Shown one piece after another: positions 11,387-22,748 of a stretch of 64,000 nt of DNA (the stretch's first letter is position 1; each line of letters begins with the position of its first letter). Under the pieces are notes generated by a model. It did not search any database and was not told where the DNA came from. It worked only from the letters and a program-made list of their open reading frames with translations. The translations under genes and the position numbers were made by a program. This DNA comes from Glandiceps talaboti (lineage: Eukaryota > Hemichordata > Enteropneusta > Spengelidae), in contig NC_135569.1 of the NCBI RefSeq assembly GCF_964340395.1, positions 15,729,519 to 15,793,518 of the forward strand. The letters run 5' to 3'.

Positions 11387-11609
11387 GACTGTCGACAGTC
11401 GTTCGTGCCTTTTTACTACATTTTATCTGAAACTAAAGTCGTTGCCTCGCTCCGACCCGGAGGAATACTATAACCACGTACTGATTAGCGAGTGCCGGAG
11501 GCACGAGCCTTCGGCACTCACATGTACAGTTTGGCAATCGCAGTTCCTATCAGTATGCATTAGTATTCAGTGCTATGGAGCGAGGCGACGACTTTGATTG
11601 TCGACAGTC
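11387..11609. mobile_element. MITE-like element with GTCGACAGTC ends, copy 2
   Basis: Both ends carry the palindrome GACTGTCGACAGTC or its near-match, with inner arms containing GTCGTTGCCTCGCTCCG and the complementary GGAGCGAGGCGACGAC. About 223 bp, non-coding. It is not found in the matching intron of copy B, so it probably arrived after the duplication. Confidence 0.8.
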
Positions 11610-12944
11610 TATCTATTGACGTTTATAGATATGTATGGAATAAAAAACGAAAGAACTGAATGGACCAAAATATCAACTACATATGCATAGAAATCTATGG
11701 CAGAAGTTTCTAATGGAACGTTTTTTAATGAGGGATGGGTGATAATAACTTGCTAAAACTGAAATACGTGGTCAAAAACATAAATCCGTGTGTTATTTGC
11801 CGACGCAGAAACTCAGTGTGCTACGTTATGCCACCTCAATCTTCAGACCTAAGGCCTTATTTCTACGATTTAACATTATTTCTGGTAAACCATACATATT
11901 CGTGTTATTCTACCATTTCCTGATACAAGTTAATAATAAAAAAGAGATGACGGCATACATTTTATATACTGACATTAAAATCAGCAACGTCGTGATTTTA
12001 TGAGACCTTAATCTTTTATGTTAGTGGAAATTGATTTGAATGAGAAAACCAAGGGTCAGAGGTCAATAAGGGAGATGATAAGTAAGGGTCAGAGGTCAAT
12101 ACGGGAGAAATGATGAGTAAGGGTCAGAGGTCAATAAGGGAAATGATAATTGTGAGGGTCAGGAGTTAATAACGAGAAAAGAATTCCTTGCTCTGTCAGT
12201 TTCTCTGTATCATAAGTAAACGTTGGATTATGAATTTGTGTTGTATTTAGAGTTTTTTCAAAGAACCGAACGATGAATTGGTGGCGCTGGTCTGTGCTGT
12301 CGACACGGCCTGCTTTGTCTCTTGTTAAATCTGTGTTTTTACTACTAAGAACTGCCTTTGTGTCGTATGGTTACTTTGTACATGAATATGCACATAAGGT
12401 ATAGAACATTCGTTGTACGTATACTACTGTGTGTTTTACTTTCTGTCCAACTGTTTTATCAGACCTTGTTTTTATCTGGCATGTGCACTATTTCTGTAGG
12501 ACTGGAAATATTTATTCAATTATTTATGTTTTCATTTTTAGTCTGTAAGTTGTGTCTTCGTTTTTATCACTGTTATTGTATGGTTTTTTTTACAGCAGGC
12601 CTTATAATTACCCTTTTATGGATTCAATAAAGAGAAATCGTTATGTCCTCCACGTTTGTCATCTGAAATGGCGTCAGTGTTTCGGTTAAGTTCAAAACTT
12701 CTACATTTTACTGTACATAGATAAATTATTTCTGCAATACTTTTATTGCAATATTGTGACTCTATATATCGTTCTCTGTAATGTATTGTTTTCCTTTGTA
12801 TTGTCTTGTAGTTGTATTGAATAATAATTATAAAAGAAAATATCGTCCTACCTGATATACCATTCTTGGATATCTAGTGTTAAAAGTTGAATAACACAGA
12901 ATTCATATCAGTGTTACACGTCTATCGGTAAATTGTTAACTCAC
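11610..12944 (-). other. Intron between exons 29 and 30, remainder
   Basis: 11640-11990 matches copy B at 27360-27720. 12050-12175 is a four-copy tandem of a ~33-bp unit around GGGTCAGAGGTCAATAAGGG. 12200-12660 contains a hydrophobic 90-codon frame followed by AATAAA on the plus strand, which I could not assign to a gene. 12700-12760 again matches copy B (29470-29535). Confidence 0.55.
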
Positions 12945-13199
12945 CTTCAGCTGGCGGTGCATTGAATGCAATGATGACATTAAAAGTACAAGATGCTGTG
13001 TTCCCTGATAAATCAGTTGCCGTCACAGTAACAATGTGAGTGCCTACAGAAAACTGCCTATTGTTAGTTCGGTCTACATGTAGCCGTGGCAACCCGACGT
13101 TGTCATTAGCAACGGGGTCATCCCATGTCACCCTTTCTTCGGTCTTTGTCGTTGTTTTGTGTATATCGCGAGGACATGTTACGGTTGGAGGATATTCAT
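12945..13199 (-). CDS. Exon 29: HYR domain 2, copy A
   Basis: Acceptor AG at 13201-13200, donor GTGAGT at 12944-12939. It reads DEYPPTVTCPRDIHKTTTK, VTWDDPVANDNVG and TATDLSGNTASCTFNVII. A canonical HYR domain, nearly identical to exon 24 apart from a variable stretch around LPRLHVDRTNNRQ. Phase 1-1. Confidence 0.92.
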
Positions 13200-13467
13200 C
13201 TATAGAAAAAATATTATGTAAATTCATGAAGATTAATTTGTATTAGTATGAGAAAAATACAAACGTATATGGGTATTGATTTTTAATAAAGATAATAATT
13301 TAATATAATATAAACAAAGATGAGATGGTGGTTAGATGTGCGGTCGGAGTAAGTAATGTCACTTTTTATACGAATTATGTTTAAAAATAAACATGACTCG
13401 GGTCTGTGTTCCATAAATTAATCTGATGTATACATAAAATTATATTACTTAATATTATATTATCCAT

Positions 13468-13473
<6 letters not shown>

Positions 13474-13534
<61 letters not shown>

Positions 13535-13609
13535 TGATAATAATAATAATAATAATAATAATGATAATAATAATAATAATAATAATAACAACAACAACAA
13601 CAACAACAC

Positions 13610-13679
<70 letters not shown>

Positions 13680-13990
13680 TTTATTGCCACATATAAACTT
13701 AAAAAGTTTACAATGGAAGTCGGTGTGGTTTCGCAGTCAAACACAAAAGATACAAAAACTAGGATATAATACAATGACAGACAAATAAAAAGGCAGTGAC
13801 TAAAAAATGATCTGATTTAAGTACCTGCTAAAAATGTCTATCATGCTCTGTTTAGTGTGCGTATGGCCGTGGGGTAGAAACCTTTACTGAAACGATTTGT
13901 ACGTGATTTGATTGCTCTATACCGTGACCCAGAAGGCAGTAATTCAAACATATTATGTGCTTGTCAAAACGACTGTATGATACATTTAGC
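13474..13990 (-). mobile_element. 5'-truncated LINE 3' end with AAT tail
   Basis: On the minus strand 13960-13841 encodes ELLPSGSRYRAIKSRTNRF and SKGFYPTAIRTLNRA then TGA, the C-terminal signature of several invertebrate non-LTR retrotransposons. A short 3' UTR and an AAT array (13474-13680) follow. The matching copy B intron (near 30125) lacks it, so it inserted after the duplication. Confidence 0.78.
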
Positions 13991-14911
13991 TCATCGGGAA
14001 GATTTTGATTCTGCATAACTATACGTTTATATTTGCTTTTATATTTAACGATCTTATTCAGACCTTGCCAAAGTTCTCGTCAAATACAAAGAAATGACAG
14101 GAACACGATGTAACCACTCCAGAAATTAGATCAAGTTTTCGTATAATTTTTAGACGCCGTGCTTTACATGACACGGGTTGGAATATCCCAAACTATCATG
14201 TACAGGAACTGATTAATTTATTTGAGTAAGGTAACATTCCAGTCAGGCTTCTACAGAGTTTTACCGACCTGGTGAACGTACGTGTTAAAGGATAGTCAAA
14301 CATTACACTGTAGAGACTATATATTCAGTTAAAGTTGATGATAAATATTTTAACAACGATTAAACCTGAACTTGCTGTAACTGGGACACTTTTTCATCAA
14401 ATAACCAAAAATATATTCACTGTCAACTATTTATAAAAGACGCATGTGTCAATTAGTGGTCAATATTATCCATAGGTAGTGTTTAAAAGCTCAGTTTTGA
14501 TCTGTCACCATGTTAAAACTGCACTAGTTTGTAACTATCACATTTCGATTAACCACAATTTAGAAATTGTTAAAATACTAATAATTAGGGATTGTACATG
14601 TGTAAGCAATGGTCAATCTTATCCGAAAAAGAGAAGTCACTACAGGTTGCGCTTGTAGTCGCCGTTGAAGGCGTTCAATTTTTGGGTGCGGACTCAAAAA
14701 TCAAGTTGATTTGTTTAATATACCATATCATATATACAGCTTCAAAAAATATGTTCACTCACAGGTGATTGAATGCTATTCAGTGTGTACGATATTACAA
14801 GAAAGTTATTGTATCTCTCAAAACATTTTCAAAAACAACGTCCCAGTTGCAGCTACTTTAGCTTGAAACTACAACATATCAATCATTAGTCTTGATGCCA
14901 ACGAGGTTTTT
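13991..14911 (-). other. Intron sequence shared with copy B
   Basis: Unique-looking intron sequence, paralogous to 30230-31067 at high identity; no coding or known element seen. Confidence 0.75.
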
Positions 14912-15769
14912 GTGAGTTGGGGTGTAAATGGTAACGATAATGTAGAGGTACTAGACTATGTGAGTGGAGGTGTAAATGGTAATGATACTGTATAGGAACT
15001 AGACTAGTGAGTAGAGGTGTAAATGGTAATGATAATGTATAGGAACTAGACTATGTGAGTGGAGGTGTAAATGGTAACGATACTGTATAGGAACTAGACT
15101 ATGTGAGTGGAGGTGTAAATGGTAATGATACTGTATAGGAACTAGACTATGTGAGTGGAGGTGTAAATGGTAACGATACTGTATAGGAACTAGACTATGT
15201 GAGTGGAGGTGTAAATGGTAACGATAATGTAGAGGTACTAGACTATGTGAGTGGAGATGTAAATGGTAATGATACTGTATAGGAACTAGACTATGTGAGT
15301 GGAGGTGTAAATGGTAACGATAATGTAGAGGAACTAGACTATGTGAGTGGAGGTGTAAATGGTAAGGATACTGTATAGGAACTAGACTATGTGAGTGGAG
15401 GTGTAAATGGTAACGATACTGTAGAGGAACTAGACTATGTGAGTGGAGGTGTAAATGGTAACGATACTATATAGGAACTAGACTATGTGAGTGGAGGTGT
15501 AAATGGTAATGATACTGTATAGGAACTAGATTATGTGAGTGGAGGTGTAAATGGTAACGATACTGTATAGGAACTAGACTAGTGAGTGGAGGTGTAAATG
15601 GTAACGATACTGTATTGGAACTAGACTGTGAGTGGAGGTGTAAATGGTAATGATACTGTATAGGAACTAGACTATGTGAGTGGAGGTGTAAACGGTAACG
15701 ATACTGTATAGGAACTAGACTATGTGAGTGGAGGTGTAAATGGTAACGATACTGTATATGAACTAGACT
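14912..15769. repeat. 48-bp minisatellite, copy A (~18 units)
   Basis: A unit containing GTGAGTGGAGGTGTAAATGG and GGAACTAGACTAT, repeated about 18 times with point variants and a few 2-3-nt deletions. It stops about 40 nt from the donor of exon 28. It is paralogous to 31068-32699. Confidence 0.95.
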
Positions 15770-15808
15770 AATAAATCAATAGTATACAATGACCCAGGTG
15801 ATACGTAC

Positions 15809-16063
15809 CGACTACTTTGATGGTGAAGGAGCAGAATGCTGTATTTCCATTCGACTCAGCTGATATTGATACATGTTGACTATCATTTGTCCATTCCAAC
15901 ATTCCGGGAATACTAATAGCTGTATCTGAGATACTGTGGGTAATCGGCTGTCCCATGCTGTCGACTGCTTGTATCGATATGTTATGGATATAGGCTAAGC
16001 TTGAATTTTCAGATACCTTAAATTCAAATGTCTCTCCTTCCGGACATTCTGTAAATGATGGAC
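15809..16063 (-). CDS. Exon 28: HYR-type domain 1, copy A
   Basis: Acceptor AG at 16065-16064, donor GTACGT at 15808-15803. It reads GPSFTECPEGETFEFKVSEN, then SMGQPITHSISDTAISIPG and NTAFCSFTIKVVG. Paralogue of exon 23. Phase 1-1. The 48-bp minisatellite in the following intron starts about 40 nt past the donor, as in copy B. Confidence 0.85.
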
Positions 16064-17550
16064 CTGGATAGAAAAATAGCAACATTAGAACATGAACAGT
16101 TTAGCATGTAATTTTGCTACTGAACTGAACGTTTATGTTTGTAACATTTCATATTAGATAATTTTGCATTACTATATATTAAAAAAGAAGGGGCGACTAC
16201 AGTAAGTGACTGGTTAGTTCCAAGCCGGGGGTTGGGGTTGGTAGGTTGATTTTTCCATTGGGCCGACGAAGTCACTAAGCCTCTTCTCCGTAAAACTGAA
16301 AACAGGCTAACCGCCCATGCATTTACACATGTAATTCTAAAACATGATAACCCACCACCCCACCCCCACCACATATATCATATTCACATGACAGGTATTT
16401 GATCATGTCTAAGAGTGAACTGTTTGACTATGTCTCAAAAAACTTTATAAACTAGTACTATCATGTAAATAACGACTACACAGGATAAATAAATCATATT
16501 TAAACATGAGTTTAATAGTATCTTGACAGTAAAAAGTAGGGTTTAAGGCTCCAGATGGGACATTGTAAACCTCTCATGGGGGTCCTTGGAGTCTCCTCTC
16601 TCAGAAGCTCTGGAGGATTTTTTGTAATTAGCAACTTACTACACAATCTTGAAATAGTACACAAAATTTAATAGCATCTTGACAGTAAAGGGTAGGGGAT
16701 AGAGCTTGAGACTGGGGTATGTCCACCTCTTATGGGGGTCCTAAGTGGTCTTCCCCTAGAAGCTCCGAGGTTTCTTTACTCTTAAAACTAATTTTAGGCT
16801 ATTCAGACCCTTTTTACAAGACAGCACCATCAAATATCAGAAATTATTCTTTATACACAGGGTTGTAATATGTTCTTTAAAAAGTAAATGGCATCATTAT
16901 AGTGAATAATCTGATGGTATTAGTATTGGGAGGGGGAGAGTTTCTTTACTTTAAAAGTTTTTTTATCAAGGTAATTTTTAGACTATCTTGGCAATAATTG
17001 GACTTGCCACGTTCTCATTATGCCTACTAATACGTAATTCATAAATGCATATTAAAATGGGTGCCAGCCTTTCTCACAATGCTATAAATTGCATTTCGTG
17101 AATTGTCGTGCGCCTCCTTCACATTATTCCAGCCAGGAATCGAGGGTACATTTTCCATTACATACGATTATCAGCCGATTTATTGTTGATATCCGTAGCC
17201 CCTATGTTATTATCTAGAGATGGAAGATTGCCAGTAGTAAGGGTGATTGGCAAAGGACGGTGGTCTGGGTATTACATAATATATGTAAGAAACAGGGACA
17301 ACAACAAATACCACAGTTCAGACAAGGTCATGGCATTATAGGAATGAATTATTACTTCCATCACAAATCAAAACACAGTACCCCCCCCCCCCCTCCATCC
17401 ATTTCTTTCAAAGCAGGATGACCCCCTTCCTACTGCCAATTTTAAAAACAGAAATACCCCCCACTCCCCTGGCCGAATGAACTGGCTGGACGTCCCTTAA
17501 GGTGAATTTTTAAATATTAAATTTATAAAATTATTATAATAAATACTTGC
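16064..17550 (-). other. Intron between exons 27 and 28
   Basis: 16190-16270 is a G-rich dispersed repeat. 16529-16800 carries two units of the ~240-bp dispersed family (CTTGACAGTAAA...GGGGGTCCT...AGAAGCTC). 17100-17160 is a remnant of the LINE fragment that is longer in copy B (33546-33899). 17375-17400 is a C run. Confidence 0.65.
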
Positions 17551-18273
17551 CCGCTACTGTTGTTGGTGACGATGACACAGATGACATTGTTCCAGAAACT
17601 GTTGACGTGGACCTTTCATGAGTACTTGTAGTTATAATAGACGTTGTGGTCTTATCATGTACGGTGATACTACTCTGTCTAACGGGTGTTGTAGGAGGCA
17701 AAGTAGTCACGGTGTTGGATATACTGATTGTTGAGATAACAGTTTTAAGTCCAGTGCCAGATGAAGTAGTACTAATAGTAGAAAGACTGGTAGTTTTCGT
17801 AGATGATGGCACACTAGAATATGGTGAAGTTATACGTAGTGTTGGAGTAGATGTCGTGTGTGTTGTTACGGTAGGGTTGAGTGTTGACTGGGTAGTAACT
17901 GTAGGGTTGAGTGTTGACTGGGTAGTAACTCTAGGGTTGAGTGTTGACTGGGTAGTAACTGTAGGGTTGAGTGTTGACTGGGTAGTAACTCTAGGGTTGA
18001 GTGTTGACTGGGTGGTAACTGTAGGGTTGAGTGTTGACTGGGTGGTAACTCTAGGGTTGAGTGTTGACTGGGTAGTAACTCTAGGGTTGAGTGTTGACTG
18101 GGTAGTAACTTTAGTTGTGGTTGGATTAGTTAAGGGCATGGTGGTTGTACTGGCCATCGTAACGGTCGTTAAATCTGAACTCACATCACGATAGGTCGTT
18201 GAACTGTAACTTTGTCTCGTAGTTGACCTTGATTGGGTTGTACTAAGAACACTTCGCGGAGTCGATATCAAAC
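17551..18273 (-). CDS. Exon 27: Thr/Ser/Pro-rich mucin-like segment (copy A)
   Basis: Acceptor AG at 18275-18274. The donor is GCAAGT at 17550-17545, a GC-AG intron; the paralogous exon 22 has GTAAGT there. It encodes about 240 residues, mostly Thr and Ser, with eight tandem copies of a ten-residue unit VTTQSTLNPR/T between 17873 and 18112. There are no cysteines and no hydrophobic segments. Such segments are usually dense in O-glycans and act as stiff extracellular spacers (family knowledge; glycosylation here is inferred). Phase 1-1. Confidence 0.88.
17873..18112 (-). repeat. Coding 30-bp tandem repeat, 8 units
   Basis: Encodes VTTQSTLNPR or VTTQSTLNPT eight times inside exon 27. Units are almost identical, alternating mainly at the Arg/Thr codon, so recent expansion or conversion is likely. 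Confidence 0.95.
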
Positions 18274-18516
18274 CTGCAAGAAATGGATTTATTTGATTTT
18301 GAGCAAAACAAACATTTTGTCTTAAACTACAAATTCCAAATCAAATCAATTTCATACAGGGAAAGCTATGGTGTTTATACTTTTTGGTGGATATTCCGTA
18401 CACACCTAGAATTTCATAGGGCCTTCATGATATTACTATGGGCAGCAAACTATCGGCTAGCTAACAAAGACACACACCATAGACATGACAGTCTTCTGCA
18501 CTGTCTATGTACAAAC

Positions 18517-18799
18517 GTCATCGTCCCCCATGTCAAAAGTAATATTACTTCTAACTTCCACTTTGATCTCAACGACAAGATCGCCAAGTTTGCAGATCGT
18601 TTTCTACGTGTAATTTCATTACCACTGTGACATCTCCAGCTTATACTATCTTCAGAACACAATTGTTGTTGGTCGATGTAACATAAACTGCGATTACTGA
18701 TATCAGACTCCAGTTGACTCAGTATTTCAGACTCCGTTACGTTTTGACAATGACCTTGAAAGGTAAATTGTGTAATAACACTTCCTCCTGGTGGCGGAC
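18517..18799 (-). pseudogene. Truncated, frameshifted copy of the RRKR-module exon (copy B)
   Basis: It has a good acceptor (AG at 18801-18800) and aligns with the first 60% of exon 31, including CQNVTESEI, YIDQQQLCSEDSISW and the TRRKRSAN string. One T is missing in the AAACTTTGG run found in exon 31 (near 18585-18591), which shifts the frame. Homology then stops at about 18517, where the tandem duplication junction lies, and no donor site follows; the shifted frame runs to a stop at 18450. Since the flanking exons are phase 1 on both sides, skipping it leaves the protein intact. Confidence 0.8.
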
Positions 18800-19835
18800 C
18801 TGTGGATTAAAGTGAGAATAGGGCGGCATGAATTGTACATTCTAAGGGAGCCGGATTATTTATGAACTGGGGCGGGGGTCAGAGGAATTGCTTTGAAAAT
18901 CCCAAAAATTTCAGTAACCCCCCACCTGGCTTGAAATTTTTCGTAACCCCCTCCTTGACACGCAATTGTTTTAATCAACCACCCCACCGCCACCCCCCCA
19001 CACACACACCATTTTACAGTCATAACTGTTAATGGCGTTCTACAAACATTACACAAATTGAGGTTGAGTGTTCCATTGAGAGACACACACATACATACAC
19101 ACATACATACACACACACGCACAGACACACATACACACATACATACATACATACATACATACATACATACAAAACTTTTCATTTTGAAATTGAATTTCCT
19201 CATAACATTATGGATGTAGCTTATTTCAAAGGGAAGAGGAAACAATGAATGCAGTTTATTCCCAAAGTAGTTAGTATAATTGTATATTAGGCGGTATAAA
19301 TTGAATCAAAGTTTGAAGGAGCCAAGTAGGGTGGGTACTAGAGATTTTTGAAATTCAAGGACTAAAAGAACACTTTCTGGTGCTATTTTAACATGTCAAG
19401 GTAGTTAATAATACTACATAAAATTTGAAACAAAATAAAAGGGAGCAGTGTGAGGGTATGTACAAGAGGCCTAGGGTTCCCCTTGAGCCCTAGAAATTTT
19501 TGAAATTCAAGGACTAAAACTAAAAATGTTATCTGGTATTATTTAAACATAAGGTGATGACAATACCCTCTCCTGATCACAATTGAAATTTTAATAATGT
19601 ATAGTTGCATGCCACACCATTTAAAATTAGGAAAAATTACAATATACTTGTATATTCATTTCATGTAACAGAACACCATGTACGAGTATATATGCAATGA
19701 AAAGTTAGCTATATATTACCATATTCTTTGTTTTCAACATGTATTTAATATTTATAATCAGTATTTACCAGTTATAAATAAATGTGCAATGAAATCTGTC
19801 AGAGATGTATCTTGTATACTGTCACTGACTGACAT
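18800..19835 (-). other. Intron sequence with dispersed repeats
   Basis: 18860-18990 is a C/G-rich dispersed repeat; 19085-19172 is ACAC/ACAT microsatellite; 19300-19560 carries two units of the ~240-bp family. No gene. Confidence 0.6.
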
Positions 19836-19839
19836 ACAT

Positions 19840-19913
<74 letters not shown>

Positions 19914-20826
19914 CTTTATTTATTAATCTCGATAACTCCATAGGTTATTAAACCTCTTTTCGTGGAGGTCGAGATACATCAAAATACAAAATAACAACAC
20001 AATAAAATACACGGCAATACAGTGCACTACAAATATTCAATACCAAACAAACACTTAAAATTGACATTGGTGACAATCAATAGAGGAATAAAATTTCAAT
20101 AGACTGTTTAAAATACATTTACAGATACAATAAGTACAATTGACTTAAAATGATTCATCCATATACTTTGTAAATAAGAAATTATAGCAATCCCTCTTAA
20201 AAACATCAACTGCATCTATTTTACGCAAATGTACAGGTAGATTATTAAAATCTTTGGCTCCTCTTACTGTAAATGACTTTTTAAAAAACTCAGTTTTGGC
20301 TCTAGGTATTTCTAAAAGGTGCTGATCAGCTGACCGTAAATTTCGTGTGGGACAGTATAGGTTAAACAGAGCATTTACATTATCAGGTGCAACTTTTTTT
20401 ATAGCTTTAAATACAAGGACAAGTCTGTTTAACTGTAGTTTTAATGTCAGGGGTAACCATTTTAGACGAAGATAAAGATCTTTTGTTGGTACTGTATGAT
20501 CAGTGTCTAGAATTAATCTCATACAGCGTCTTTGAATACGCTCTAATACTTGAATGTTAACAGCCGATGTAGTACCCCACACATTAGAACAGTAGCATAA
20601 ATAGGGTAGAATAAAGCTACAGTAAAATATTTTTCTGGAATGTACTGTAAGGAAATGTTTCATTCTCGATAAAAGATATAGATTTGGCTTAACTTTGGAT
20701 TCTATATACCTTATGTGATCAGACCACTCCAGGTTATGCTGTAACATAACACCAAGTAATTTTTCGCTCTTTACACAATCTAATTGTATAATCTACACCG
20801 TGATATTCTAGATGAGTTGATCCCGT
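19836..20826 (-). mobile_element. LINE 3' fragment (RT C-terminus) with AAT tail
   Basis: The minus strand encodes about 200 residues ending at a stop at 20145. It includes LLGVMLQHNLEWSDHI, KIFYCSFILPYLCYCSNVWG and LERIQRRCMRLILDTDH, the thumb and connection region that follows the catalytic core in Jockey/CR1-like reverse transcriptases. The 3' UTR ends in an AAT array (19836-19912). It is 5' truncated, with a frameshift near 20770. The open frame suggests a fairly young copy. Confidence 0.82.
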
Positions 20827-21614
20827 TTGATCAGACTTTGCCCTCCTGTGTGGCTTCAGCTGTTTATTCCTTTAACCAGGTTATTTACTACTTTATCAAT
20901 TAATGATTACATTCTTTCAAGTAACAGAACTCAATGTACTAGTAACGGTTTGATCAATTTGTGTTACAGATTGTTATGGTCTACTGTACTGGCTTCAGAA
21001 ACTACATGTATATGTCAAATGTGTATGCATTTTCATAGGAGCTATGGATATGCAATATGCACTGAAAACACAAAACACTGTGTTAATAAATAACTTGCAT
21101 AATCGTGTATATATAGGTGTGTTCTATACTTCAGTGTTAGAAAAACGATTTGAGTGCCCCCATTTTCACTTCGCAGTTTTGAGTAACTCCCTTTCACTCC
21201 CCAGTTTTTGAGTGACCCCCCCCCCCCCCATATTCCTTCGCCCCCCCCCCCCCGACCTCCAGGTCATAAATAAAGACGGCTCCCTAAGCAAAGGCTATGC
21301 ATCTAACTCAAATGAATTTTTTTTCTAAAAAGTAGGTAACTTTTGTAAAATTACTATGAATTGTTGGGACTGGAGTTAGTAAAATATTTACGTTCTGCTA
21401 AAAGTAAAAAGTGGATATTGGATAAGCTCTGTTGTACATTTGCTGCATTCATGGTCGAACAAAAAATAGACAGGAACTTATTTCAAATTCAAATTCAATA
21501 TATATGTAACTTTCCTTAATGGCCGTACATTCACCATAATTGCATAATGTAATTAGATCTCTTGTACGTTATCGTTACATACATGAACAAAAATGTGATA
21601 AAACGAATACTCAC
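20827..21614 (-). other. Intron sequence before sushi exon 25
   Basis: Includes C runs near 21218-21253 and a stretch (21340-21600) paralogous to 10640-10850 of copy A. No coding sequence. Confidence 0.6.
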
Positions 21615-21812
21615 GGTATCGTATGCAGCGAGGTGGTTTGTCGCTACCAGGGTGCCAATTACCACCAATACAAGTATACAGTCTTATATTTCTAAATGCT
21701 GTATAACCATCCTTACAAAACACTGTACACTGGAAGGTTTCACGTATAGTATCATCATTCTTACCACAAGCAAGAGCCCCATTCTCAGGAAGATCCAAAT
21801 CACCACAATCAT
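21615..21812 (-). CDS. Exon 25: sushi domain, copy B
   Basis: Acceptor AG at 21814-21813, donor GTGAGT at 21614-21609. It reads DDCGDLDLPENGALACGKND, CTVFCKDGY, YTCIGGNWHPG and PPRCIRY, a classic CCP module (four main cysteines, GNW near the end). Phase 1-1. It can splice in frame to the mucin-like exon 27, skipping the damaged exon at 18.5-18.8 kb. The intron before it is about 7.8 kb because of nested transposons. Confidence 0.88.
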
Positions 21813-22494
21813 CTATAGTTAAGAAATGATTGACGTTTTTCAAAGTCAGATAATTAAGTTTAATGATAGAATCAGGAACATTTCGAATTCGTTAATAATT
21901 TTTCCACTCGAGTATGTTTGGTAAGTCTTCATGTCAGTTAGTATATCTATCGTTGTACCATAGTATAGTTTTAACTAGTGATTGACAGGAGATTAAGTAG
22001 CCGATAAGGAACTGGCCATATATTTCGTTTGCGAAAGATATACCATTGAAGTTGCAATGTTTGACCAATAGATAAGATGACCCTAAAAGTGTCGTATCGA
22101 GGGCGATATGCTGAAAACCGGGGAAAATGTGATAATAGGATTAAAGAGTTGCCGGCGGTATTCTTAACTTTTACACAGTAGAACATCTCATGATTTACAT
22201 AAACAAACTTAGTCAGGTGTCTGACATTCAAACAGGTTGGAAGAGACACATTCAACAACAGACAACCAAGGTCCAGGAACATACTTAGAAATACAAGTCG
22301 ATGTAATTAGGGTTCGGCATGATTCATCAACCTAGAGAAATGTAAGCAAAGTAACGAGACAAGATGGGTCATGTACCTAACATAGAAGAGTTGTCGTCGG
22401 ATATATGTCCGTTGTGGAGTGAGCAAGTAAGTGCTGCGATCACAAAGGGAGCTACTTCGTCACGGGAAGTGAAATGGATATCCTGAACTGAAAA
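21813..22494 (-). other. Intron sequence, partly paralogous to copy A
   Basis: 21813-21950 matches 11072-11345; the rest up to 22494 is unassigned. Confidence 0.55.
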
Positions 22495-22652
22495 TGCTCC
22501 CGTTCAGAGATATATATCCATTATTGCAAAAGTTCATCAAATATGCAAATAAGCAATTAATTGACTCAATACCGTCATATATTTACTCGGTCAATATCTT
22601 TAGCAAGTTTCATCAAATATGGTGCAGCCTTTTATTGGCCCTAATTCCCAAA

Positions 22653-22748
<96 letters not shown>

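Larger units (their letters stand above)
10281..18516 (-). repeat. Tandem duplication, copy A (8.2 kb)
   Basis: Carries, in gene order, mucin-like exon 27, HYR exons 28 and 29, sushi exon 30 and most of exon 31, with their introns. It matches copy B at exons, splice sites and many intron stretches (for example 14090-14910 against 30230-31068, and 11640-11990 against 27360-27720). The left edge is inside exon 31; the right edge is at the CAAAC preceding 18517. Confidence 0.88.

Noticed and set aside
12358-12630. 90-codon hydrophobic plus-strand frame followed by AATAAA
   Set aside because: It lies in an intron of the opposite-strand gene, has no recognisable domain, and no counterpart in copy B. 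Possible transposon remnant, not supported as a gene.
14912-15769. CRISPR-like regular repeats (also 31068-32699 and 52516-53150)
   Set aside because: The units are contiguous with no unique spacers and lie in introns of an animal gene.
17646-18194. 182-codon plus-strand frame opposite the mucin-like exon
   Set aside because: It is the antisense shadow of a repetitive Thr-rich exon that has splice sites, phase and a paralogue on the minus strand.
22657-22748. Poly-histidine frame
   Set aside because: It is the CAT/ATG array forming the 3' tail of a minus-strand LINE.
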